From Crotophaga sulcirostris (lineage: Eukaryota; Chordata; Aves; Cuculiformes; Crotophagidae), in NCBI GenBank assembly GCA_013397455.1, contig VYZB01000388.1, forward strand, positions 313,440-377,439: a stretch of 64,000 nt of DNA. The letters run 5' to 3'. A program made the position numbers and the translations under genes. The notes below the pieces were generated by a model. That model ran no database searches. It saw nothing but the letters and a program-made list of their open reading frames with translations, and was not told the origin of the DNA. Positions 25,001 to 37,000 of this stretch are shown piece after piece; within the stretch, counting starts at the first letter, position 1; every line of letters begins with the position of its first letter.

Positions 25001-28000
25001 CACCTGGGGCCGCAACGGTGTTGCAGTATGTGGATGATAGCCACTAACAAAAGAGCAAAATGTAATATGGACAGTTTATTGAACTTCCTTGGACTAAGTG
25101 GTTATCGAGTCTCTCCACAGAAAGCTCAGATAGCCCAGCAAAAGGTGACATGCCTTGGATATGAGATTATAGCTGGCAAATGGACCCTGGGGACAGCAAG
25201 AAAGGAAGCAATCTGCCAAACCCCTAAACCACAGACGTTCAAGGAGCTCCAAACCTTCCTGGGAATGGCAGGTTGGTGTCGTTTATGGATCTACAACTCT
25301 TGGTAAGACCACTTTATGATCTTATTAAAACCAACTCTAAGGATCTCACATGGAATGGAGAAGCAGAATGGGCTTTCCATAATTTAAAACGAGAACTCAT
25401 GCAGGCCGCAGCCTTAGGGTTACCAGATCCTACAAAACCCTTTTGGCTGTTCTCCCATGAGAAGCAGGGCATTGCATTAGGAATTTTGGCCCAAAACCTT
25501 GGCCCAAACCGAAGGGCAGTGGCATACTTCTCCAAACAATTAGATGAAGTAAGCAAGGGGTGGCCGAGCTGTCTTAGAGCTGTAGCTGCAGTAATAACTA
25601 ACATCCAGGAGGCCCCTAAATTTACCATGGGCCAGAAGATGGCTGTACTGGTATCACATACTGTCTCTGCCGTGTTAGAGGCAAAAGGGGGGACATTGGC
25701 TATCCCCACAAAGGTTCCTGAAGTACCAAACCATTATGGTGGAGCAAGATGATGTCCAAATAACGGTTACTAACATTGTCAATCCAGCATCTTTTCTCAA
25801 CGGAGCAACAGGAGAGCCTGTAACCCATGACTGCCTAGAGACTATTGAAGCAGTGTATTGCAGCTGGCCAGATTTAAAGGAACAACCACGAGAAGATGCT
25901 GAAGACACATGGTATACAGACAGCAGCAGTTATGTCCAGCAAGGCCAGCGAAAGGCTGGTTATGCAATAACCACTACTGACCAGGTAATAGAAGCCCAGG
26001 CCCTTCCCTCTAACGCTTCAGCCCAGAAGGTAGAGATCATAGCTCTAACCCGAGCCTTACAATTGGTGAAAGGGAAAAAGATCAACATTTGGACTAATTC
26101 TAAATATGCTTTTGGAGTGGTTCATGCTCATGGAGCAGTCTGGAAAGAGAAGGGGGCCTTTGTCCACCCAAGGGAAGCACATCAAACATGCTGAAGAAAT
26201 ACTTAAATTGTTGGAAGAAATTCAGCTACCAGAGAAGGTAGCCATTATGCACTGCAAGGCTCACCAGAAGGGGGTTGGAACTCAACAAATAGGCAACTCC
26301 ATGGCAGACCAGGAGGCTAAGAAAGTGGCTGAAGAGGGCGTAGTGGAATTATAATCTTTGATCCCAGACAATAAAATTCAAATTGATCAAACTAGCAGTG
26401 AACCTAGATACTCAAAGAAGGATCAGAAACTAATTAAGGACTTAGATGGAAAAAGAGGTAAAAATGGATGGGCTAGAACACCACAAGGAAACATAATAGT
26501 ACCTAGTACATTACTTTGGGCTGTAATAATGGCTGAGCTCAGGAAGACCCATTGGGGAATTGAGACCCTATACAAACCCAGAGTTGAGGCCCTATGCAAA
26601 CACCTGGGTAAATGCATTGTTGCTCAGAATTTATGCAGCTATCAAACAGGTAATACAACAGTGTGAGGTTTGCTTACAAAATAACCCTCAAACATCTCAA
26701 AAGGTTGCATTGGGGCAAACAGGGAAAGGGAATCTTCCTGGACATTGGCGGCAAATGGATTTTTCGGAACTTCCAAGAAAAGAGGGGTTCCAATATTTCC
26801 TTGTTTTGACTGACACCTTTTCATGTTGACCAGAAGCTTTCCCTTGCCAAACAAACAAAGCTAGAGAAGTAACTAAGGCTTTATTGCAAGTAATATTAAG
26901 GTTTGGGGTTCCAGCAGTAATATCCTCTGACAGAGGCCCTCATTTTGTGGCCAAAGTTACACAGCAAGCCAATAGACTGTTGGGAATAGACTGGCAACTG
27001 CATACCCCTTATAGGCCACAAGCAAGTGGAAAAGATGAACTACCTTCTTAAACTACAAATTGTAAAATTAGGCCAAGAAGCTGAACTAACTTGGCCTCAG
27101 TCACTACCTCTAGCTCTGTTGTGAATTAGAACCAAGCCAAAAGCTAGGGAGGGGTTAAGCCCTTTTGAAATACTATATGGAAGACCCTATATGGTTCAAG
27201 CCAGAACATCAGCACAAGTTGGTACTGGAGTGTTGACTGACTATATGATAAGTTTACAGAAACAACTGAGAAAAATAGAGAAGCTATCGTTGGGAACTCA
27301 TGCCCATGGTCTGGATGGACCAATACATAATGTAGTGCCAGGTGATTATGTGTATGTCAGATCTCTTTCAGACTCACCTTTGGAACCAGAATGGGATGGA
27401 CCATTTCAGGTTTTATTGACAACACACACAGCTGTTAAAATACAGGAACAGTCGTCATGGATACATCACTTCAGGATGAAGAAAACCCCTAAACAACGCT
27501 GGGAGTCAACAGAAACTGGACCTCTAAAGCTCCGACTCCAACAGAGAAATTCCCAGCCAAACAGATTTTAACAAGACTGGCAGCTCAGGAAGACTGAACT
27601 TTTAAAAATGACTGGTAATGTAGTTGAACTGTTAATACCTTTTTGTGTCCTCCCTCTGGCCTACTACCAAGAGCCCAGTGGCTGGCCTTGGAATCACGCT
27701 CAAAAGACTCACACTGGAATAATGGGAAATGTGGACCCAAAACCAGAACTAGCTACAGTGTTTTTTCTTGGGGATGAAGTGTACCAAAGAAATCAGTGGG
27801 ACCGGGATAGTAAGGACAGAGTTGCCCAGTTATGGGGGAAGACTGGAGATAAGATTAAAAGTAGATTGTTAAATGTATCATGAGGACAATAAAGCCCTAA
27901 TTTCAGGAGGCACCCAAGTCACTGTGAAAAGGACAGATGATCTTTCCCCTAAAAATACGACCTCATGCTCTGGATTGGAGTGCTGGCATTATTTTACTTT

Positions 28001-31000
28001 AACAGAACCAGTTTTTGTAGTATGCCTAGGGCAAGAATCTAGAGAAAAGGCATTGACCTACAGGGTTAAAATTGATACAGTAGAGCCAACCACGATTTCG
28101 CCTACCACCACAGTTCTACCAACCGCACCAGTAACAGCAGGGATACCCACCACTCAACAGACAACTGTACCGGATCCAAAGATTTTTAAAATTGGACTGT
28201 ATGCAATCAGGAACACAGGACAACAACAGATGTTGTTCAACCCAGAATAGTCTCTTAAATGTGTTGAATTGTTAATGCAAACCAGTGTCTCTGAAATACA
28301 ACCTGACTGTTCTCCTTTCTTAAAAACATCCTTCGAAGGATGGACAACCTGGCTAAGGAAACAGGTACCCTTTAAAAAGCGAACACAATGAAACCTAACT
28401 GGTGTAACGGGAACAGGATTGGGAATCTTAAATGGGATTGACTCAGAAATATTAATGAATAAGCTGGCCACCACAACTAATGATTTGTTAGTTACAACAA
28501 TCTTTGCAATCTTCCCTATCAGCTTTAGGGACTAACCAATGTTTATTATCAAAGGTGCTACCCAAGTCGGAAAAGGTGAATGAACATGACCGCGAATTGA
28601 TAATAGATGCACTTGGTATGGTCCAAGATAACGTTTCTTTGGCTCTTAGTTGCATACAGACCCAAATGTGGATGCAACCAGTGACTGCCTCAATTATAAG
28701 AGAAGGTGAAGAGGGCACCTTCCCCACCAAAATTCAGAAAGTCATTTGGGATAGTGCCACTGACTCTGAAAGGGAAGTTCAATCCTAGTGGACTTGGGTA
28801 AACTTTACCTATGACCCCATCATTAACATGGCCACAACTTTTGTGTTAACCATCCATAATGCTTCTATATATGTAATCCATCCCTTCGTTGCACTAGGGT
28901 TGAACCACAATGGAACTGTGCTCTACTCTTTCGAACACAGCACATGGGCATGAATGGTGAATAAGAAATGGCAAACGGTAAATTTAGAGTCTTGCATTGT
29001 GGAAGAAAAACATGGATTTATCTCTGAAAATAATACAATCAAAGCTCAAGACATTTGTCTTGATACTGAGCAAAGTATGTGCAATTTCAAAATCCATCCT
29101 GGCACTAATCAAAAGACAGTACTCGTATGTATTGGTCAGGGTTGTGTGTGTTTGAGAACTGCTTTTAACTCTATAACAGTAGACAAGATAGTTGTAGATA
29201 GTAAAATCCATTCCAATTTTTGTATTTGTAATTTTGTTAAAATTGTTGGGTGTGACTTTTCTTATTTAGCACCAGTCATATCCCACCAGCTGATACGATG
29301 CAATTATACAGTGTTCCACAACAGATTGCCTGTACCTATTGGAATGAATCTCACGTTAGTAAAACAATTGATGAAACACCAAGATTTAATCAAAATCATG
29401 AGGGAAAAACAAGAGAATGGACAGAAAACTTTGATAACTGTTCACCATGATATAATGGAGATTCACAGTGTTTTGACGAGAGTAAAGAGTGATGCACATC
29501 GTAGCTGGTGGGATGTATTTTTTAGATGGTCACCTACTGCTACTGGCCTTCCAAATAAACTGTCCCCCCATTGTTGTTCTTTTGATATTAGTTCTAATGA
29601 GCTTTGGTTTATCTGCAGTATTATATGTTTTAAATTGGAAAATGATGAGGCAAATGGCACACAACATTTATTCTTAATGCTGTATACCCACCAATTCCCC
29701 CTCAAGGGGCAGATCATATATGAGGCAAATGAATTGGCTTAGGATAATAAGATAGGGGGGAACTGATGTGGGATTTCAGCAAAATATAAGAGTTAAGGTA
29801 TAAGCCTTTGTTTAACCTGTGTTACGGTTTAGGTATTTAGTTAGCTTCAGACATTTTGCACATGGGGGAGCGGGGTTCGCTATGGAAGTTTGTAAGCCTA
29901 GCAGTTTTTGCAAGCTTAGTAAGGTCATATGGCACCTTGCACTGATAAGGAGGGTCTGTGTGGTGATAAGGGATGAATTTCAGGTATCCCTGGCAGAAGT
30001 TTCCAGGACCCCTCAGCTCTCTGTAGTCTGGAAGGAGGCTGGGACCAACTATGCCTGCGCAAAGACCAGAGGTTACTCTCAGTCATGAGGAAGACCCCTC
30101 AGTCTTCCTCCTCATGACCCTCACACGACTACCACCAGGGGACACTGCGCACGTGCAAAGGGAAGGAAAATAATGTCAGTGATATCTGGGACTTGATTAG
30201 CATAGCTCGGCCTATTTTCAGGAATGTAATGAATATGTATGTCATTTGATAATAAATATCGGCCTGTCTTTTGTTCGACACGCAGGGCTTTTGGAATTAT
30301 CCAACCTGCTGCCCGACATCATAATAAGCATACCTGCTTCAATACTTGCCTAAGTGTTGGAGTTTGTTTCCGCACGTCCTGCCTCTGAAGTGTAAGGCGA
30401 GCTTTTGTATTCACTTTTATTAATTGTGGTAGCATTGCTGAGTGCTGCTCTTGCAAGCAATCTGTCCCTACAACTACAGGAGCCTTATGACAAACTTTGC
30501 CTGCAGGATGTTTTTTTAGCAATGGAAATAAACAGTGCCTTGGTTAATATAATATAATGGAAATAAACAGCGATGGGAACGGTGCAGTTCAGTGTGAATT
30601 GGCCAGTCAGACATTTTAATTGAAAATTTATTCTGTGGGATAAAGTATAACTTAAAATTGGGTAGTTATAGAACTGTGATGAACTTGCAGCTCCTAGAGG
30701 AAGAGCTGATGCACTCAGTTCTTACAAGTGTCTGTTGCGTGTTGAACAAGTAATGATCTAAATACTATGATATCCAACGTGCTCGTGGTGAAATTACTTT
30801 TCTTGTTCACCTAAGTGGGATTTGATGTGTCAGCTTATTGCCGCTATACTTAAAAGAGTCCTGAGGTGTTTCCTGGGTGGTGTTCCACATTGGTAGGATG
30901 TTATAAAGCATAGTGAGGTGGGTGTTGCTCTCTTCTCCCAAGTAACAAGTGATAGGATTAGAGGAAATGGCCTCAAATTGCACGAGGAGATGTTCTGATT

Positions 31001-34000
31001 AGACATCAAAGATTTCTCCACCAAAAGGATTGTAAGGAACTGGCACAGCTGCCTAGGGAGGTAGTTCAGTCACTGTCCCTAGAGGTATTTAAAAGACAGG
31101 TAGATGAAGCACTCAGGGATATGATTTAGTAGTGGACAGGTACGGTTGGACTCTATGATCTCAAAGATGTTTTCCTACCAAACGATTCTGTGATTCTACT
31201 GCATGCTGAGTACTTTCACGTGATAATCACAATAAATCTTTGACTTGAGAAGAGTTTAGATTTTAACTTTGTGCTGTTGGTTTCAAACTTCTCCTCAATA
31301 AAACATGAATTTATGTCCAGACAGGTGACAGCAAGGACGAGAAGCTGTTTTAGAGCCTCTTGGTTGTTTTTACTCACTGAGAAGGGAGGAAACAGGGCCT
31401 TCTTCAGGAAACCTGTTATACTCTTCCTAAGTGGAAAGAAAAAAGCGTACCTTTGCTACAGTCCAAAATGTTTGTGGAACTTTTAAGTAGCACTTTTTTA
31501 ATTATTTTTGCTTACCGTTCTGGGTACCCAAATCAGAGAAGTAATCACCGTGATATTTTAGTTGGGTTTTTTTTGTTGCATTATCTGGCAAGGATAGAAA
31601 TGGGAAGGAAATGGTATATTTTACTTCCTGTAGAATGTAGAAAATGTTTTTCAACTTCTTAAAAATATATGAATCACTACACCTTTCCAAGTGGTAGTGT
31701 CATATGCTTAGAAGTTGCTTTCTTCCTCTTTGCCTCTCCTTGGGTTCACAGACCCATAGTGGTGCATGCCAGACAATGCTTAAAACCAGCCATTCTGCGT
31801 AGTGTTTCTCAGTATTCCGGTCTGGTTGTTGTCGTTGCTGTGCTCCTACATATCATCTGTGCACATGAAGGAATTCTTATATAGGCTCTACCTAATAATT
31901 TTCTGAGTACCTTCCTATCTGTAATTGTGTAGTTGCTTAGACCGTATTTTGTATGGGGTCAGATTCTGGTGCCCCAAAGTATGAAAGGAGTGTCCTCAAA
32001 ATCTCTTCAAACAAATTATAGTGGAGCTGCTGTTTATACCTGCTGAAGACTGCTTCTGTGATAGGTCTTTTGTACTAGAGTTGGGCCATCAAGAGGGCAA
32101 AGAAGGTGCTTGTGGAGGTTCCGCTTAATTAGCTGAACATCTTTCTTCAGAAGAAGAATAATGGTACATCAGGAGTGTGATTGCTGAGTAGGTGTTGGTT
32201 GCTCCATTCATACAGAATTAAGTGATGTGTTTTTTCTTTCTACAGTATTTTATGCTGTACTTTTTTCCCAAATTTATTAGACTGAGGTCTTTCAGTGGTT
32301 TATTTTTCAGCAGTACTTACGCTGAATGACAGATTGGGAAAGTGATGCTACTGATTCTTCCTGGACTTTTGTTTTTGTTTTGTCATCTCATGCTGTATGA
32401 GTTTATTGGAGTAGGTCCTTCAAAAACAGTAGTGAGGCAAGGTTTTTGCTGCCATGGAGATTTGCACATGTCTGAATTTAAATGGAAATAAGGTGATTTG
32501 TGGGTTCAAGTTAGAAAAATTTTAGAAAGACGGGACCTTGCTGTCTCTTTGCATGAATATCCTTGTTGTTCTACATGCAAGAAGACTCCTGTATTCCTAG
32601 TAAATTCCATAAATAATTTATAAGGTGTTTGGGTTTGTACGACTTGGATTTTTTTGTCAATAAAGGTCATTTCACTTGTGATCAGAGAGAAAATTACTCT
32701 TCCATAATCAGCTCTGGAGAGGCTACTATCAGTTTTGCAGTAATTTTGATGAAGTGCGGGCTCTGTCCCATTGTGGGATTGCCCCTGTAAGGATAGTCTA
32801 GAGTCCAAATGATTAAGTTACCATTAGGAAGGCAGGTGGAGATCCTCATATTTGATCCAAATTGGATGAGAACAGTGACACATACATTGATCCCAGTCTG
32901 ACTGCATGGTTCATATTCTTCTGAGTAAAAGCTAGTAAAGCAGATGAGTTAAACAAGGTAGAAACAGCCTTTGCCGGGAGCTGAGCTGAAACATAGTGAT
33001 AGGGAGCTTATTGCACCATGGGGTCTGTTGCATTTTTTTAATCTCTGTTGTCCCTTCCCCTCTCTGCAGGGTGCACACTGTGTGACAAGGCATATCCATC
33101 AGACTGCCCAGATCACGGGCCCGTCACCTTTGTCCCTGACACCCCAATAGAGAGCCGAGCCAGGCTTTCTCTCCCTAAGCAGCTTGTCCTCCGACAGTCT
33201 ATCATGGGAACTGAAGTGGGTAAGAATCGGATTACTATATATTTCTGTGCAACAGTTTAAAATACATTCATGGCCTGAAATAAAAAACTGTAGGGAATTC
33301 AATGTGGGAAAGAAACCCTGCAATAGAGATGTGATTCCCTCTTCTCTAATCACCATGACTTGCATTGTGCAAGAGCTTCTTGTCCTCTGGTTACTGATTA
33401 GTCTTCAGCTAGACTCCAGGAGTGCTGCCACAGAGCATTACTGAAACACTTGATAAAGTCAAGCACAAGCAAGTTATGATTTTTATTTTTACTGCGTGCT
33501 AAAAGTGCAGGCACAGCTTTGCTACGTTGCAGCAATTGGAATTCAGGGGAAGATAACAATTAGAAATAATGGAGGATATTTCTATCTGCTCGTTCCTCAG
33601 CTTGGTTTGCTACGTGTGGATCTTCTGGATACTCTCACTGGAGGAATGATCATGAGTGCCTCTTTTTTCCCTCCCCTTCCATTTACATTTGGCATGTAGA
33701 CTGTGACCTTGTCATTGGATGTGGACCTTGTTTCTGTATTTCACACCATTATCACCTGGAAGTCGAAGAGTGCAGTGCAATGCCCTAAGGACCTGAAGGC
33801 TAGATAAGAATGTGATTATTGGCTTGCTTAGCAATGCTGCTTGTTGAGAGTAGATTATATCTGTTCTTTTCAAGCTGCACTAGCTCCCACTTTATTCCTA
33901 AAAGCTATTCAGTGTATTNNNNNNNNNNNNNNNNNNNNNNNNNNNNNNNNNNNNNNNNNNNNNNNNNNNNNNNNNNNNNNNNNNNNNNNNCTGCCCATGA

Positions 34001-37000
34001 CAGAAATACAGCTGCCTCTGGGGAGAAATGCAGAAGCTGCTTAACAATGCCAAGCAACAATTCTGGAAATTCCTGGGTATTAGGTAGGCAAAATGTAGTT
34101 CCTGAAACTAGTATTTTCTGCTTCTGCAGAAAGTGCCATGAAAACTTTAATTGGTACAAGTGGCTAGGATCTTAGTTTTATAGCTTACTAAGTTACTTGC
34201 TTTTGACAAACAAATATTTGTAATTACAACCATGCGGCTCCCAGTAGTGTCATGTGGTGGTTCTTGTCTCTGCCTTAGGTGTGTTTTATATGTGAAGTAG
34301 AAGCTTTGATGATTTTTTGCCTAGATATTACCCCTGGAGCGTTACCTCATAAACCTCTAACCTCTTTGTGATGCATGATTAGTTGTTTAAATAATTGATT
34401 TCTGCAGATTGTGGTCTTCTACTGATAGGTGTGTGGACACAAGAAACCATTCCTGTAAGGACTTGTTTTGGACCTTTGATTGGGCAGCAGAGCCATTCTC
34501 TGGAGGTGGCTGACTGGACAGACAAAGCGGCCAGTCACATCTGGAAGGTCAGTGGACATTACGGCTCACGGAGTCTGCAGGCACGCCTTTATCTGGTGAA
34601 AGCCACCATGTGACACCGCAGCTTTAACATTGTCATCCTTGACTCAAATCAAAAGTAACACAGTTTGATTGTTTAGTACTTGATATCAGCATAGCAGAGC
34701 CATATCCCATGTAATATGCTGGTAATCAATCCTGAAGTACAACGAACTTCCTTAATGCCTTTTCTTTTAAAGGGCTGTATTGTGGTTGCCAGTAGTTGTG
34801 TGGAGTTGCAGCAGAGATTGTCTATGAATTACTAGGCGGTACTTGTTTGTTTGGGTTTTTTTTGTATCATTGTATATTGAAAGTTCCCCCAGGTGATTAA
34901 TGATTTATTTTAGGAAAAGTGCTTTAAAGCTTTCTTTTTCACATCATTTCACGTTCATTGATCTATATAAATAAAATATGTACTGTTTGCCCGTATATTT
35001 TTCAAAAGACTTGGCTTGTAAGAAAAGCAGCCAAACGCATTTCTGCTGGGAGGTGAAGGTGGTGTGTGGGAATCATGCTGATAAACAGTTTCTCTAGCCT
35101 CATGGGTAGCATAGAGGTCAAGATTCCTGTGTGAAGGGGAAAGTTAAGGAGTAAGAACAGGGCTGTGGTCTTGGCAATGGTAGCCAGTGAACACCTGACT
35201 TGTTCTAGGTAAACACATCCTTTCTTAAAAAAAGAAGCTGGCTTTCACTGCATTTGCTGTTCTGTTTTGTCCTAAAATTACCTTTATTTTTCCTGATAGA
35301 TCTATCACAGTGGTGTCCTGGAGTTCTGCATCATTACAGCTGATGAAAATGAATGTAACTGGATGATGTTTGTACGCAAAGCCAGGTGAGAACCATCTGT
35401 ACTGTGCTAAGGAGCTTGGAGTCTGAGCTGCAGGCTGATAGGAGGCTGTGCTGGAGAATGCACTGCTGCCCAGATGGTAATGAGCTCGGGACCGAAGGAC
35501 CTTCAGGAGTTATCTAGGCATCTTGGACTGTTGGGGAAGACCCAGTGGAGAATGTTATGGGGAACCAGTACACATGCTGTAGAAAAACAGCCCCAAAACT
35601 ACATATGTACTTTTTTTTTCCACCGTTCAAAAGCTTTAAACCAGGTTCTTTCTATATTAGCATACTGTGTATTAGCTTGTTATTGCTTTCCCTCTCCCAT
35701 TCCTTTTCGGTACATCTGTGAAGAAGATGTGTTGTCTTTTTGATTTAATACTTTATTACCAAAGTGTCCCTGGGTTCTTTTGGCCAAGTTCCAAGCTCTT
35801 ACAGCTCGCAAGAGGTATTCTTTTCAGTCTTTTCTGGAGCCTTTGATGAACACTACCCAGATTAGTTTCAGTGTTGCTCTGTAACGCAAGTTAGGTTTCC
35901 CCTGCAATTCATTTATTTGCTGCCATATGCAGGAGTCCAGAAATTAATGCTTGATCTTCCACTGCAGTAGGACAGAGCCTTTGCTGGTTTCAGATGCTGG
36001 GAACAAACGTATGCAAGGCACAGCTTCAGAAGATCAATTATCACATGTTGGAAATGCTTTTCAAGGGTTACTTTTTAAGTTAATTCAGCTTTAAGTCTTT
36101 GCTGGTATTTATTTCTCCCTCAGGTGTTCTCTGTTTCTTAAGGGGGTTAACATGAAAAAATATATACATTTTTATAGTTTCTTAAGAGATCATAAACTTC
36201 CTTCTCTCAGCCCACTCCAATGTCTATTAATAATTTTCTCAGCAAGATATCGCAATGGTGTGAAAAATGTATCACTTGGTGGAGCAGATTGCCTCTCTTT
36301 ATTAAAGGAGGACAGAACTGGCAGACAGGAAAGGTTTTTTTATAATGTGCTGACAAGCATTGAGGTTCCCTCATTACCTATTTATAGGAATTTCCTTTTT
36401 TTTTCTTTCAAAATTCATTATTTCTGGAGGGCGTTTTAAAATAACTCTCATTATTGCTGTAGGAAGCGAGAAGAGCAGAATCTGGTAGCTTATCCACATG
36501 ATGGAAAAATTTATTTCTGCACCTCTCAGGACATCCCACCTGAACACGAGCTTCTGTTTTATTACAGTCGGGACTATGCACGACAGCTTGGTGAGTAAGC
36601 ACTCATCTTTGTTGGCTTCGCAGCGAGTACTCAGCTTGAATTCCCTTTTAGTGCCATCTCTGGGCCCTGTGACTTGGGAGCGCACTATGTTCCTTCTCAG
36701 TTCCTAGTGGTGCACATCATAGTTTCCTTTTACATTTAATGACCACAGGACCATTGTTTAAAAGAAACATGTCACTGCCTGATTCCACTGATCAGGAGTC
36801 AAAGATGGCATTTTCAAAGAAAAAGTTAGTTTTCTTCATCTGTCTGGTGCTAAGGGAATCCGTAGAAGAGCTGTAAAGCAGGCACTGAAGCTGAAAGGAG
36901 TAGGGGTGAAAACCTCTGCAGCTGGCTTTGCTACTGCAGAAAAACTGTTAACATGGATCACTCTCATGCTCTGTTAGGCCTTGCTGTGCCTCATTAAAAG

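Larger units (their letters stand above)
21637..30379 (+). mobile_element. Degenerate gammaretrovirus-like endogenous provirus in PRDM4 intron 4
   Basis: An 8.7-kb insertion in the same orientation as PRDM4. Order: 5' LTR, primer-binding site, leader, gag remnant, protease, reverse transcriptase/RNase H, integrase, env, purine tract, 3' LTR. Residues around the RT ([18 protein letters not shown]), RNase H and integrase C-terminus ([11 protein letters not shown]) are gammaretrovirus-like. Every gene is broken by stops, frame changes or deletion, so no complete protein can be read. A hand alignment of the two LTRs shows about 50-55 differences over about 612 bases, roughly 8-9%, indicating an old insertion. 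No convincing target-site duplication was found at the borders. Confidence 0.95.

Noticed and set aside
33905..34175. Open frames crossing the run of N
   Set aside because: They exist only because undefined codons are treated as open.
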